Below, one piece after another: positions 1 through 10,915 of a stretch of DNA of 64,000 bases; within the stretch, counting starts at the first letter, position 1, and each line of letters begins with the position of its first letter. Below the pieces are notes generated by a model, which was not told the DNA's origin, searched no databases, and saw only the letters and a list, made by a program, of their open reading frames with translations. This DNA comes from JBDIAG01 sp963835085. Its GTDB lineage: Bacteria; Actinomycetota; Actinomycetes; Actinomycetales; CAWJMD01. The stretch lies in contig CAWIED010000001.1 of assembly GCA_963835085.1 (NCBI GenBank), positions 1,798,001-1,862,000 on the forward strand, read 5' to 3'. The position numbers and the translations under genes were made by a program.

Positions 1-1452
1 GTCGTCGGTCGAGTCGTCGGTGGAGGCCGGCTCTCCGCCGGTCTTGTCCGTGTCCGAATCGCTGGAGCCGGTGTCGGCAGCTGTGTCGTTGCTGCCCTGA
101 TCGATGGCGCCCGGCTGGCCGTTGCCTGCCGTGTCGTTGTCTGCCGTGTCGGTGTCGGTCGCGCTGGCAGCCAACCCGCCGAAAGGCTTCCGGTTCGCCG
201 TGTCGCTTTCGGGGGTGACAGGTGCTTCAGGGCGAGCCGATGCCGGAAGGGGCTCAGGCGCGCTGACCGGCTCCGCCGACACGTCAGCAGTGGTCCGAGA
301 GCTGGCTTCATCGAGGCGCGGCTGAGGCGGTCCGGCCGGACGGCTCGCAGCCCGCCGCCGGCGTGCCACGGGCGGCTGGAACAGCACGGCCATCGGCGCA
401 ACCGGTGCGGCCACTCGGGCGGGCTCGCTCTCAACGGGCCGTTCGCCGGATGGCCACCCGGCGGGGATCTCGGAGGTCGGCCGAACAGCCGTTTGGGCTG
501 CTGCTTCGGTATCGCTTGCCGGGGAGACGTCGCCCTCTGCCGACCTGACAACGGGCGTCTCACTCGCATCCGCAGCTGCGATGTCGTCCTCGGGGGCCTC
601 CAGGACGGGTTCCGCAGCCACCCCCGCCGCCGGAGCCTCGAGCTCGGCGGTCACGACCGAGGAAGCCTCGACGTCGAGTGCCTCACCAGGTGCGGTTGCA
701 GCAGCAGAAGCCGAAACGGAGTCGGTTCGGATTGGGTCAGCTTGGGTTGCGTCGGCTTGGGTCGCGTCGGCTTGGATTGCAACAGCTTGGACGACCGGAG
801 ACTCGTCCCCGGTGTTCTGCGCGGAGATATCGACCGCTGAAGCTGGGGCAACCCGCTTGGCAGCCGGTGCCGACCCTGCCGCCTTCTTCGCCCGGCGCCG
901 CTTGGGCAGCCCTGGCGCTTCTGCAGCGGGCACCACATCGACGTCAAGGGTGGGAACCACCGCCTGGGCGACCTTCTTGGCGCGACGGCGCCGGACCGGA
1001 GCCTTGGCCGCGGGCGTCCCGGTCTGGGACTCCTCGGTCGCCTCACTCACCTGCGTAGCTGGCAGGGCTACTGCCGCCTCCCCAGCAGCCGGGTCGTCGT
1101 CGGCCGATGCATCTTCCGGCATCTGTACACCGACATTGTGAGCGGTATCGAGCCACGCCCAGACCGCGTCGCCCAGCGACGGTGTGACCGCCTCGGGGTG
1201 CAGGGCCTCTTCAACTGGGTCGGCTTCGGTGGGGGCGGCGGCGCCTCCATCAGCCTCAACTGCGGCCGTCTCGCCTGGGGCCGTCTCGACTGCGCCAGTC
1301 TCGACGATGCCGCCTTCGACTGAGGCGTCCTCGATCGGTCCGTCCTCGACTGTGTCGGCCGGAGCCGCTTCGGCGTCCGGCTGGACGTCGGGGGGGGTTT
1401 CTTGCCCACCCTCACCCTCGAAGCCGGTCTGCTGCTGTGTGTCTTCGTCCAC
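1..1452 (-). CDS. rne: Ribonuclease E/G, disordered N-terminal part (gene runs off the left edge)
   Basis: The reverse strand stays open from a GTG at 1452 to the window edge (484 codons seen). No catalytic or S1 domain is reached. The sequence is Asp/Glu/Ala/Pro/Thr rich with basic islands RRRRAKK, PKRRRAKK and RRRRAASRPAGPP. The last matches the basic patches usual just before the S1 domain of actinobacterial RNase E/G. RNase E/G cleaves single-stranded RNA in mRNA decay and rRNA/tRNA maturation. The GTG follows a GGGAGC Shine-Dalgarno-like stretch about 5 bases upstream. It lies downstream of the DUF2344 and TIGR03960 genes on the same strand, the usual actinobacterial order. Identity rests on composition, basic motifs and neighbours; the catalytic part is outside the window. 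A GTG at 1482 is an alternative start. Confidence 0.75.
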   Translation of the reverse strand, partial: MDEDTQQQTGFEGEGGQETPPDVQPDAEAAPADTVEDGPIEDASVEGGIVETGAVETAPGETAAVEADGGAAAPTEADPVEEALHPEAVTPSLGDAVWAWLDTAHNVGVQMPEDASADDDPAAGEAAVALPATQVSEATEESQTGTPAAKAPVRRRRAKKVAQAVVPTLDVDVVPAAEAPGLPKRRRAKKAAGSAPAAKRVAPASAVDISAQNTGDESPVVQAVAIQADATQADATQADPIRTDSVSASAAATAPGEALDVEASSVVTAELEAPAAGVAAEPVLEAPEDDIAAADASETPVVRSAEGDVSPASDTEAAAQTAVRPTSEIPAGWPSGERPVESEPARVAAPVAPMAVLFQPPVARRRRAASRPAGPPQPRLDEASSRTTADVSAEPVSAPEPLPASARPEAPVTPESDTANRKPFGGLAASATDTDTADNDTAGNGQPGAIDQGSNDTAADTGSSDSDTDKTGGEPASTDDSTDD

Positions 1453-1611
1453 GGGTGCTCCCGTCGACCGGGCTCCGCCCACACCTCGCGGACCGCGGTC
1501 TGGTCCAGCGCCGCGACGGTTGCCACGGCGGAAGTCAGCCTCACGTCGCCGGGCTGCGCGTCGCCCGTGTGGCTCGCGTCGTCCGACGGCGTCGACGTCA
1601 TCGAAGGCGGC

Positions 1612-2379
1612 TCACAACGGGTCTTCCACGTTGCAGGTGTCTTCGTTCAATGGTCCCTGCGCCAACCGCGTCACCAAAGGTGGGGCCGCGGGCGCGAAGT
1701 CGACTACCGAACGCACTGCCGTCACTATGTCGTCGGGCCGAACGGACGGTGTGGTGTGCCGAACGACCACGTGCAGTATCGCACATGGCCATTGCGCAGG
1801 AGGGTCGTCCGGAATCGCCGTCGTGTCGAGATCGCCGTCGCGGGTCGAATCGAGCACGTCCATGCTCAGTACCGCAGCCCGCGCGTCGAGTTGGCGACGG
1901 CCCGTCTTGAGCATCCGCTCGACCAGCACGGCGTCTTGGGCGAGGAAAGCCTGCACCGCTTCACGCGCCCGCTGGTCGGTCACTCCCGGCAGCTCGATCC
2001 GCCACAGGCTCGCCTGCAGCCGATCAGCCAAGGCGTCTCCCGGCGACTCGATCAGGGCGACGATATCCAGCCCCTCGGGCAGAGCCGCATCGAGCGCCGT
2101 GCGCAACGCCTCCAGGTCGACCCGCGCGGTGACGCCTAGCTCCACGTACTCGGCCTCACTCGCCGCGCCTGTGGGTGCCGCACCCGCATAGGAGATTTTG
2201 GGATGCGGAGTGAACCCCGCCGAGTAGGCCATCGGCACGTTGCAGCGCCGCAGGGCACGCTCCAGTGCTCGCTGGAAGTCGCGGTGGCTGGAAAAGCGCA
2301 GGCGGCCCCGCTTGGCATAGCGAAGTCTCAACTTCTGCACGGTGGGCGGGGGCGGCGGTCCGTCGGGGCGAGCTGGCAC
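1612..2379 (-). CDS. TIGR03936/DUF2344 family protein
   Basis: About 255 residues. The core KLRLRYAKRGRLRFSSHRDFQRA with the later LVTRLAQGPL stretch is characteristic of the DUF2344 family, the partner of the B12-binding radical SAM protein encoded upstream in many actinobacteria. The biochemical role is not established; the pair sits next to rne and, in relatives, rplU-rpmA. The reading frame is open to an ATG at 2448. I prefer the GTG at 2379 because family members start just before the GPPPPP-VQKLRLRY stretch and because TAACAT lies 7 bases upstream of it, as expected for a leaderless actinobacterial mRNA. The ATG at 2448 would add 23 residues of unfamiliar sequence. Confidence 0.85.
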   Translation of the reverse strand: MPARPDGPPPPPTVQKLRLRYAKRGRLRFSSHRDFQRALERALRRCNVPMAYSAGFTPHPKISYAGAAPTGAASEAEYVELGVTARVDLEALRTALDAALPEGLDIVALIESPGDALADRLQASLWRIELPGVTDQRAREAVQAFLAQDAVLVERMLKTGRRQLDARAAVLSMDVLDSTRDGDLDTTAIPDDPPAQWPCAILHVVVRHTTPSVRPDDIVTAVRSVVDFAPAAPPLVTRLAQGPLNEDTCNVEDPL

Positions 2380-2386
2380 GCAGCAG

Positions 2387-2392
2387 ATGTTA
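2387..2392 (-). promoter_or_regulatory. -10 box, leaderless promoter of the DUF2344 gene
   Basis: TAACAT fits the actinobacterial TANNNT -10 pattern and ends 7 bases before the GTG at 2379. No Shine-Dalgarno sequence precedes that GTG. The -35 region is not clear. If correct, transcription starts at or next to the start codon. Confidence 0.45.
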
Positions 2393-2517
2393 CGGGCGTT
2401 CAGAAATTGACGGCCGTAGACGGGGCTCGGTTTGATGTCTGAGGGCATCCGACCGGCCCTCGGCCCCCGGATCAGCCTGCAGGCTCAGAACAGCTCCCAC
2501 GCTCAGACAGGACGACT

Positions 2518-3273
2518 ATGGCAACGAGGCTTGGTTTCGGCATCGACATCGGTGGGTCTGGCATCAAGGGGGCCCCGGTCGACCTCGACACCGGTGAGCT
2601 GGCCGATGAGCGACTCAGGATCGAGACCCCCCAACCCTCCACCCCCAAGGCCGTGGCGGCGGTAGTGGCCGAGATCCTCAATCACTTCGACTGGAAGGAC
2701 AGCTTCGGCTGCACCTTCCCGGCGGTCGTCCAGAACGGAGTGGTGCGGACGGCGGCCAACGTCGATGACCGGTGGATCGGCACCGACGCTCACGACCTGA
2801 TGCACCGGGTCACCGGCCGCCAGGCACTCGTGGTCAACGACGCCGACGCGGCCGGCTTTGCCGAGGCCACCTATGGAGCGGCCAAAGGCCGCCAGGGCGT
2901 GATCATCGTGTCGACTCTCGGTACCGGCATCGGTTCGGCCGTCATCTACAACGGCACGCTGATCCCGAACACCGAGTTCGGTCACCTCGAGATCGACGGC
3001 CACGATGCCGAGAGCAAGGCCGCCGACTCCGCCCGCGAGCGCGAGGACCTCGATTGGGACGAATGGGCTAAGCGGCTGACCCGCTACTTCGGCCACCTCG
3101 AAAACCTCCTCTGGCCCGACCTGATCGTGGTGGGCGGCGGAGTCAGCAAGAAGTCGAAGAAGTGGCTGCCCAAGGTCGAGACCCGCACGCCGGTGGCCGT
3201 GGCCCAGTTGCTCAACGAAGCCGGCATCGTGGGGGCCGCACTGCTCGCAAGCAACCAGAGCGTCGGGCAGTAG
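2518..3273 (+). CDS. ppgK: Polyphosphate glucokinase (ROK family)
   Basis: A 251-residue ROK-family sugar kinase that phosphorylates glucose to glucose-6-phosphate with inorganic polyphosphate (and usually ATP) in the cytoplasm. The N-terminal GIDIGGSGIKGA phosphate motif (residues 8-19), VVNDADAAG with the catalytic Asp, and the STLGTGIGSA second phosphate motif are all present. Length matches actinobacterial PpgK. It starts with ATG behind AGGA at a normal distance and is followed 3 bases later by the macrodomain gene, so the two are probably co-transcribed. It is divergent from the DUF2344 gene, with 138 bases between the preferred starts. Fits the malQ and GH13 genes elsewhere in the window that would release glucose. 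Confidence 0.95.
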   Translation: MATRLGFGIDIGGSGIKGAPVDLDTGELADERLRIETPQPSTPKAVAAVVAEILNHFDWKDSFGCTFPAVVQNGVVRTAANVDDRWIGTDAHDLMHRVTGRQALVVNDADAAGFAEATYGAAKGRQGVIIVSTLGTGIGSAVIYNGTLIPNTEFGHLEIDGHDAESKAADSAREREDLDWDEWAKRLTRYFGHLENLLWPDLIVVGGGVSKKSKKWLPKVETRTPVAVAQLLNEAGIVGAALLASNQSVGQ

Positions 3274-3276
3274 CCC

Positions 3277-3819
3277 GTGCCCACCCGCCTGGAGGCCGTG
3301 CGCGGCGACCTCACCACCCAGCACCTCGATGCGTTGGTCAACGCGGCTAATTCGAGCCTGCTCGGTGGCGGCGGGGTCGACGGGGCACTGCACGCGGCCG
3401 CCGGTCCGGGCCTGCTGGCCGAGTGCCGCGAGCTGAGGCGCACGACGTACCCGCAGGGGCTGCCGGTGGGCGAGGCGGTGGCCACCGGGGCGGCAAACCT
3501 GCCGTCCCGCTGGGTGATTCACACCGTAGGGCCCAATCGGCACCGCGGCCAGACCGACCCTGCCCTGCTAGCAGCGTGTTTCACCTCCAGTTTGCGCGTG
3601 GCGCGCGAGATCGGTGCCCGCAGTGTGGCTTTCCCCGCCATTAGCGCGGGTGTCTACGGCTGGGACGGTGCCGACGTTGCCCGCATCGGGGTTACCGCCG
3701 TGCGCACTGTTCTCGCGCAGAGCGAGGCCTCGGACGACCCGTGGCACCTTGAGCTCGTGCGCTTCGTACTGTTCAGTGACGCCCTCCTCAAGGCCTTTGT
3801 CGCCAGCCTGAACGGCTGA
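3277..3819 (+). CDS. Macrodomain protein, O-acetyl-ADP-ribose deacetylase family
   Basis: 180 residues forming a single macrodomain. The ADP-ribose binding segments are visible: NAANSSLLGGGGVDGALH near residues 22-39 and the FPAISAGVYGW loop near residues 120-130. Members of the MacroD/YmdB group remove acetyl or ADP-ribosyl groups from ADP-ribose derivatives; the exact substrate cannot be told from sequence. It starts with GTG only 3 bases after the ppgK stop, so it is probably in the same transcript. It ends converging on the radical SAM gene. Confidence 0.9.
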   Translation: MPTRLEAVRGDLTTQHLDALVNAANSSLLGGGGVDGALHAAAGPGLLAECRELRRTTYPQGLPVGEAVATGAANLPSRWVIHTVGPNRHRGQTDPALLAACFTSSLRVAREIGARSVAFPAISAGVYGWDGADVARIGVTAVRTVLAQSEASDDPWHLELVRFVLFSDALLKAFVASLNG

Positions 3820-4036
3820 GACCCCCACCGGGTGCGGCCCGGACGACGCCAGATCTCCGTCCCCGACGGCAGCGCATCGGCTTGCTTGGGTCCGGGTGCA
3901 CTTGGACACCGAACAACGGCACGACTCCCAGCAGATCCCCAGGGTTGGGTGGTAGGAATGCCCAAGCGGTCGACCGCCACGAGTCGACACCGACGCAGAT
4001 CGGCCGCGACCCACAGTCGCCCCCGGCTGGCCCTCC

Positions 4037-4054
4037 CCCCCGGCTAGTCGGGGG
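4037..4054. terminator. Hairpin between convergent genes
   Basis: CCCCCG and CGGGGG form a perfect 6-bp stem around a 6-base loop, between the macrodomain gene and the radical SAM gene that face each other. There is no T-tract on either side, so a terminator role is inferred from position. The rest of 3820-4065 shows no gene. Confidence 0.5.
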
Positions 4055-4065
4055 CCTGTGGTTAA

Positions 4066-6039
4066 TCAGCCGGATTCAACGGCGCGCTCGAGCAACGCCT
4101 GCTGGCCGCCCACCACACTCAGGGGCAAAAGGTTTCGCCCCGTGGGCCCGATCTGAATCTGGGTGTCCAGCTGGGGGCACACACCGCAGTCGAAGCAGGG
4201 CGTCCACCGGCAGTCCTCGACCTCGACCTCACTGAGCGAGTCCTGCCAGTCCTCCCACAGCCAATCCTTGTCGAGCCCCGAGTCGAGGTGATCCCACGGC
4301 AGCACCTCGGAGAAGTCGCGCTCGCGGGTGGTGTACCAGTCGACGTCCACGCCGAGGGGCGCAAGCTCCGTGGCGGCGCACTCCATCCACCGGTCGAAGG
4401 AGAAGTGCTCGCTCCATCCGTCGAAGCGGCCGCCAGTGCGCCAGACGGCCTCGATCACCCGGCCCACCCGGCGGTCGCCCCGGGAGAGCAAGCCTTCGAC
4501 GATGCCGGGTTTTCCGTCGTGATAGCGAAAGCCGATCGAGCGCCCGTACTGTCGGTCACCGCGAATCGCGTCCTTCAGCTTGGCCAACCGGGCGTCCGTG
4601 GTCTCGTGGTCGAGCTGGGCCGCCCACTGGAACGGCGTGTGGGGCTTGGGCACGAAGCCACCGATGCTCACGGTGCAGCGGATGTCTCTGCGGCCACTCA
4701 CCTGGCGCCCGGTGGCGATCACGCGCCGCGCCAGCTCGGCGATCTGCAGCACGTCGTCGTCGGTCTCGGTCGGCAGACCGCACATGAAGTAGAGCTTCAC
4801 CTGCCGCCAGCCGTTTCCGTAGGCCGTGGCAACGGTGTTGATCAGGTCGTCTTCAGTGACCATCTTGTTGATCACCTTGCGGATCCGCTCGGAACCACCC
4901 TCGGGCGCGAAGGTCAGGCCCGACCGGCGGCCGTTGCGGGAGAGCTCGTTGGCCAGGTCGATGTTGAACGCGTCGACGCGAGTAGACGGCAAGGACAAGC
5001 CGGTCTGGGTGCCCTCATAGCGATCGGCGAGCTGCTTGGTGAGGTCGCCGATCTCGGAGTGGTCGGCACTGGACAGGCTGAGCAGCCCAACTTCCTCGAA
5101 GCCCGTTGCAGCCAGACCTCTCTCGACCATCTCGCCGATGCCCTGCAGCGATCGTTCGCGCACCGGACGGGTGATCATGCCCGCCTGGCAGAACCGGCAG
5201 CCACGCGTGCAGCCGCGGAAGATCTCGACGCTCATCCGCTCGTGCACGCTCTCGGCCAACGGCACCAGCGGCTGCTTCGGATACGGCCAGGCGTCGAGAT
5301 CCATCACCGTGTGCTTGCTGATCCGCCACGGCACGCCCGACCGGTTGGGGGCCACGTGCCGAATCCGGCCGTCGGGCAGGTAGTCGACGTCGTAAAAGGC
5401 GGGCACGTAGACGCCACCGGTGCGGGCGAGCCGCATGAGCAGTTCGGCACGCCCGCCCGGGCTGCCCTCCAGCTTGTGCGCTCGCACGATGTCGGTGATC
5501 TGCAAGACCGCCTCTTCACCGTCCCCCACCACGGCCGCGTCGATGAAGTCGGCGATCGGCTCAGGGTTGAATGCGGCATGGCCGCCGGCCAGCACGATGG
5601 GGTGCTCGTCGCCGCGGTCTGCGGCGTGCAGGGGGATCTGGGCCACGTCGAGGGAGTTGAGCAGGTTCGTGTAGCCGAGTTCCGTGGAGAACGACACGCC
5701 GAACACGTCGAAGTCCTTGATGGGACGGTGCCCGTCGACTGTCAACTGCGGCAGATCGTGCTCGCGCAACAGGCGTTCGAGGTCTGGCCACACCGCGTAG
5801 GCCCGCTCGGCCAGGGCGTCGTCGCGCTCGTTGAGCACCTCGTACAGGATCATGACGCCTTGGTTCGGCACCCCTACCTCGTACGCGTCGGGGTACATCA
5901 GGGCCCAGCGCACCGTCTCGGGTCCGGCGACCTCCCAGTCCTTCACGGTCGCATTGAGCTCGCCACCCACGTACTGGATCGGCTTGGCGACCTGGGTGAG
6001 CAACGGCTCAAGCCGGTCGAACAACGACTGGCCGGGCAT
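4066..6039 (-). CDS. B12-binding-domain/radical SAM protein, TIGR03960 family
   Basis: 657 residues. The radical SAM cluster motif CTRGCRFC (CxxxCxxC, preceded by FRG) is followed by QAGMITRP. The N-terminal third is the B12-binding-like domain, and the Cys-rich C-terminus (CRWTPCFDCGVCPQ) is typical of this family. Such proteins use a [4Fe-4S] cluster and S-adenosylmethionine; the substrate of this family is unknown. It begins with ATG behind GGAGG at 7 bases. In actinobacteria it normally sits directly upstream of the DUF2344 gene. Here ppgK and the macrodomain gene, on the opposite strand, separate the two, an unusual arrangement. Confidence 0.9.
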   Translation of the reverse strand: MPGQSLFDRLEPLLTQVAKPIQYVGGELNATVKDWEVAGPETVRWALMYPDAYEVGVPNQGVMILYEVLNERDDALAERAYAVWPDLERLLREHDLPQLTVDGHRPIKDFDVFGVSFSTELGYTNLLNSLDVAQIPLHAADRGDEHPIVLAGGHAAFNPEPIADFIDAAVVGDGEEAVLQITDIVRAHKLEGSPGGRAELLMRLARTGGVYVPAFYDVDYLPDGRIRHVAPNRSGVPWRISKHTVMDLDAWPYPKQPLVPLAESVHERMSVEIFRGCTRGCRFCQAGMITRPVRERSLQGIGEMVERGLAATGFEEVGLLSLSSADHSEIGDLTKQLADRYEGTQTGLSLPSTRVDAFNIDLANELSRNGRRSGLTFAPEGGSERIRKVINKMVTEDDLINTVATAYGNGWRQVKLYFMCGLPTETDDDVLQIAELARRVIATGRQVSGRRDIRCTVSIGGFVPKPHTPFQWAAQLDHETTDARLAKLKDAIRGDRQYGRSIGFRYHDGKPGIVEGLLSRGDRRVGRVIEAVWRTGGRFDGWSEHFSFDRWMECAATELAPLGVDVDWYTTRERDFSEVLPWDHLDSGLDKDWLWEDWQDSLSEVEVEDCRWTPCFDCGVCPQLDTQIQIGPTGRNLLPLSVVGGQQALLERAVESG

Positions 6040-6175
6040 GGCAAGACCTCCGAACGAAACGACGACTCGTCCAGGGTAGGCGCCTCAGCCGCGATCCGCT
6101 GCCACCCAGGTGGGCGGTGGCGAATGACGCCGCCTGGCTGGCCGCGTTGCAGCACCCAGGCGGGGCCGTCCAGGC

Positions 6176-6763
6176 TCAGGTGCCCGGGGCCAGGGTGTGC
6201 GGAAGGGGAGCCATTCGGGCGCTGAGCTCGGTCAGTGCCTGCTCGATCGTGTCGGCGACCACCGCCGCGTCCAGATCGCCGGGGCGGATGAAGCCGCCGG
6301 CCGAGAGCCCGCCGAGGGCATCGAGCAGCGGCGTCCAGAATCCGTAGAGGTTGAGGAAGCCGACCGGTTTGGCGTGGAAGCCGAGCTGCAGCCAGGTCCA
6401 CACCTCGAAGATCTCCTCCAGCGTGCCGAGTCCACCGGGCAAGGCCAGAAAGGCGTCGGCGCGGTCGGCCATCAGCGCCTTCCGCTCGTGCATGGTGTCG
6501 CAGACGACCAGCTCCGTGAGGTCGTGACGGCCCCACTCGCGCTGCACCATGAGCCGAGGGATCACCCCCACCACCTCGCCTCCGGCGTCGAGGCAGCCCT
6601 GCGCCAGCTGGCCCATGAGGCCACTGCCGCCCCCGCCGTAGACCAGCCCGATTCCGCGCCAGGCAAGCGTCTGGCCCACCTGGTAGGCGCCCGCTCCGAA
6701 GCGGGGGTCAGCACCGGGACGGCTGCCCGTGAACACTGCAAGCCGGCGAAGCGGCCCGCTCAC
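6176..6763 (-). CDS. TIGR00730/LOG family nucleotide 5'-monophosphate phosphoribohydrolase
   Basis: 195 residues with the PGGLGTLEE signature of the LOG family and a Rossmann-like start (AVFTGSRPGADPRFG). LOG enzymes split nucleoside 5'-monophosphates (cytokinin ribotides, AMP) into base and ribose-5-phosphate; many bacterial members are still annotated as lysine decarboxylase, which is wrong. Its GTG overlaps the stop of the small gene upstream by 4 bases (GTGA), so it is translationally coupled to it. The neighbouring nucleoside ABC importer on the same strand makes a nucleotide salvage role plausible. Confidence 0.88.
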   Translation of the reverse strand: MSGPLRRLAVFTGSRPGADPRFGAGAYQVGQTLAWRGIGLVYGGGGSGLMGQLAQGCLDAGGEVVGVIPRLMVQREWGRHDLTELVVCDTMHERKALMADRADAFLALPGGLGTLEEIFEVWTWLQLGFHAKPVGFLNLYGFWTPLLDALGGLSAGGFIRPGDLDAAVVADTIEQALTELSARMAPLPHTLAPGT

Positions 6764-7044
6764 AACACGCCCCAGCGTTCATCGAAGGACTCGACCGACA
6801 GGTCGTCGAGATCGCTCTGCACCTGGGCCAGGGTCGCCAGCACTTGCGCTCCGGTCACCGAGATCTCGACCCTCTCCGCTCCGTTGCGCAGGTCGATCAC
6901 CACGATGTCGGCCACCACCGGCTCGGCACCGCGATCCTCGGCAGCCAACCCGGCGTCATGCAGCCAAAGACCCATCCGGGCGGCCAGTCGCAAGGGTTCT
7001 CGCGGCATCACCTCGGCCTCATAGACCTCGCTTGCCCTCTGCAT
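6760..7044 (-). CDS. Conserved-looking small protein of unknown function
   Basis: 94 residues; I do not recognise the family. It has no signal peptide, membrane segment or Cys motif. The middle (VVADIVVIDLRNGAERVEISVTG) looks like alternating beta strands. The ATG is preceded by AGGGAG at a good distance and the stop overlaps the LOG gene start by 4 bases, so it is very likely translated and co-expressed with that gene. Confidence 0.7.
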   Translation of the reverse strand: MQRASEVYEAEVMPREPLRLAARMGLWLHDAGLAAEDRGAEPVVADIVVIDLRNGAERVEISVTGAQVLATLAQVQSDLDDLSVESFDERWGVL

Positions 7045-7066
7045 CGCGACTCCCTGAAACTCAGTG

Positions 7067-7151
7067 CCTTGCCGAACGGCCCTGCCCTACCGAACCGCCC
7101 TGCCCAACTGAACCAGCCTGCCTAGCCAAATCCGCCTGGCCGAACTACCTG
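7067..7151. repeat. Degenerate 18-bp tandem repeat, about 4.7 units
   Basis: Between the importer ATPase gene and the small gene there is a run of units such as ccctgccctaccgaaccg and ccctgcccaactgaacca, with an exact 18-base step but drifting sequence. It has no start codon or ribosome site and I take it as non-coding. It fills nearly all of this 116-base gap. Confidence 0.65.
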
Positions 7152-7160
7152 CACGCCAGG

Positions 7161-8782
<1,622 letters not shown>

Positions 8783-8783
<1 letters not shown>

Positions 8784-9763
8784 CAGTCGCTGCCCTTCAC
8801 GAACGGCTGACCCACGGCGGCGGGCGGACGCACCCGGCCGGCGAAGACGGCCAGCACCACCAGGGTGAGAACGTACGGCAAGAGGTTCACGAACTGTTCG
8901 GGGATGTTCACCACGTTGCTGGCCTGTAGCTGGGACGCCAACGCGGTGGCGAAGCCGAAGAAGATCGCGGCGGCGAAGGCGCGGACGGGATACCAGGCGC
9001 CGAAGATCATGATGGCCAGCGCGAGGAAGCCACGACCCGCCGTCATGTCGATGTCGAAGCTGCTGGTCGCCTCCATGGACAGGTACGCACCCGCCGCCCC
9101 GGCCAGCAGCCCGGCGAGGCTGACATTGAGCAGCCGCAGGCCGATCACGTTGATGCCCGCCGTGTCGGCCGCCTGGGGGTGCTCGCCGACAGCACGCGTC
9201 CGCAATCCCCAGCGGGTGTGGAACAGGGCGTAGTGCACGACCGCCACCACCACCAGCGTGCCGAGTGCGATGACGCCGCGGCTGAAGAACACCGGCCCCA
9301 CAAGCGGAATCGACGACAACCCGGGGATGCGGATTGTGGGCATCGGCGCGGGCAGCACCGCACCCTGCCGGTAGTAGAAGGACGTGATCCCGCTGGCGAC
9401 GATATTGAGCACCACACCAGCGATGATCTGATCCATCTGCCACCGCACCGTGGCCCAGGCGAGGAAGGCTCCCATTGCCATCCCCGTCAACAACCCTGCC
9501 ACCACTCCCACCACGAGTGAACCCGAGATGGCTGCGCAGAAGAACGCTGCAAAGGCCGCGGTGAGCATCTGGCCCTCGATGCCGATATTGACCACACCAG
9601 AACGCTCACCGATCACGCCGACCATGGCGGCCAGGACGAGGGGAATGGCATAGGTCCAGGCAAAGGACAGCATTGATGTGGCCGTGACGGGACTGATCGC
9701 ATAGAAGACGTACATCGCCACAATCGCGAGTGCGGCGACGATGGTCGAGGTATAGCGCGCCAC
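8783..9763 (-). CDS. ABC importer permease, YufQ/NupQ type
   Basis: 326 residues, strongly hydrophobic with about 8-9 membrane segments. The segment GVIGERSGVVNIGIEGQM near residue 50 is the conserved BPD_transp_2 signature of nucleoside and sugar importer permeases. It starts with GTG 3 bases after the upstream permease stop and overlaps the ATPase start by 1 base. With the other permease it forms the heterodimeric membrane channel. Confidence 0.92.
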
Positions 9764-9766
9764 GTT

Positions 9767-10903
9767 TTACGACCCCCAACCGCTGGTGACGGCCACACCT
9801 TGTTCGGCACGTCTGCGGAAGATGAGCTTCGCGAGCACCGGGAGTGAGACGAGCAGCAGTGTGATGGCCAACAACATGTCCACCACCTCAGGCTGAATGC
9901 CGGTGTCGAACTGCAGACTGGCGGCGCCCGACCTCAGGATTCCCACCAACAGCGCCGCCGGGATTGTCGCGATCGGATTGGCCCGGGCCAGCAGGGCGAT
10001 GGTGATGCCGTCGAAGCCGAGGCCTGCCGAGAGCCCCGACTCGAAACGGTAGGAGACGCCGAGGGTTTCGATGGCACCCCCCAGGCCGGCCAATGCCCCG
10101 GAGATCAGCATCGCCGTGGTGATCACGAGCGGGATGCGCATGCCCGCGTATTCGGCCGCGAACCGGTTGGCGCCCACCGTGTCGAAGCGGAACCCCATCG
10201 TGGTTCGCCGCAACACCCACGCCATGAACAGGGCCAGGATCACGGCCAGGACGAAGCCGACCGGCACGAATCCGAGCACCCCCAGTCTGGCGGAGTCGGA
10301 GATCGACGAGGTGCGCGGAATGGGTTGGCCCGGCTGCTTGAGCGGATACGAGATCAGGTAGTCGATGACGCCTGCGGCGATCGAGTTGAGCATGATGGTC
10401 GAGATCACTTCGTGCACACCACGATAGGCCTTGAGCAGGCCGGCAATAGCCGCCCACATGGCTCCGGCGAGAATGCCGATCACCAGACAGGTGGGCACCA
10501 GCAGAACAGCCGGCCAATTACCCAGGGACACACCCACCCAGGCTGCGGCGATAGATCCGAAAAGCAGTTGCCCCTGGGCACCGATGTTGAACAGGCCGGC
10601 GCGCAGCGCAACTGAGACGGCTAGACCCCCGAACACCAAAGGAGTGGCCTTCTGCAGGGTTCGGAGCAGGCCGTCACTGGAGCCGAGTGCCGAGGTGAAC
10701 AACGAGGTGTAGGCATAGGTCGGATTGACGCCCTGCAGGCGAATGAGAATGGCCCCCACCCCGAAAGCCACGGCGAGCGCGACAATCGGCGTCACGATCG
10801 CCTGATAGCGCACCAACCAATCCCAGACCGTCCGCCGGCCTCCGGGCGGCAGGCCCGGGGCCGGCGGCACCGCCGGTGGCGGTGCGGTGTCAGTGGTGGT
10901 CAC
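9767..10903 (-). CDS. ABC importer permease, YufP/NupP type
   Basis: 378 residues: a Pro-rich cytoplasmic N-terminus, then about 8-10 membrane segments. Conserved BPD_transp_2 segments include PLVFGGLAVSVALRAGLFNIGAQGQ and the later LGFDGITIALLARANPIATIPAALLVG. It lies 12 bases downstream of the BMP lipoprotein gene and 3 bases before the second permease, so all are one operon. Confidence 0.92.
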   Translation of the reverse strand: MTTTDTAPPPAVPPAPGLPPGGRRTVWDWLVRYQAIVTPIVALAVAFGVGAILIRLQGVNPTYAYTSLFTSALGSSDGLLRTLQKATPLVFGGLAVSVALRAGLFNIGAQGQLLFGSIAAAWVGVSLGNWPAVLLVPTCLVIGILAGAMWAAIAGLLKAYRGVHEVISTIMLNSIAAGVIDYLISYPLKQPGQPIPRTSSISDSARLGVLGFVPVGFVLAVILALFMAWVLRRTTMGFRFDTVGANRFAAEYAGMRIPLVITTAMLISGALAGLGGAIETLGVSYRFESGLSAGLGFDGITIALLARANPIATIPAALLVGILRSGAASLQFDTGIQPEVVDMLLAITLLLVSLPVLAKLIFRRRAEQGVAVTSGWGS

Positions 10904-10915
10904 GAACCAACGCGC

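Noticed and set aside
4288..6225. Plus-strand open frame of 645 codons
   Set aside because: Antisense to the radical SAM gene; His/Val/Gly-rich composition typical of a GC shadow.
6844..7125. Frame with ALPNRP-like hexapeptide repeats
   Set aside because: Arises from the 18-bp repeat and antisense of the 94-residue gene; no start signal.
8784..9443. N-terminal extension of the importer ATPase frame
   Set aside because: It lies within the permease gene in another frame; the ATG at 8783 overlapping the permease stop is the natural start.
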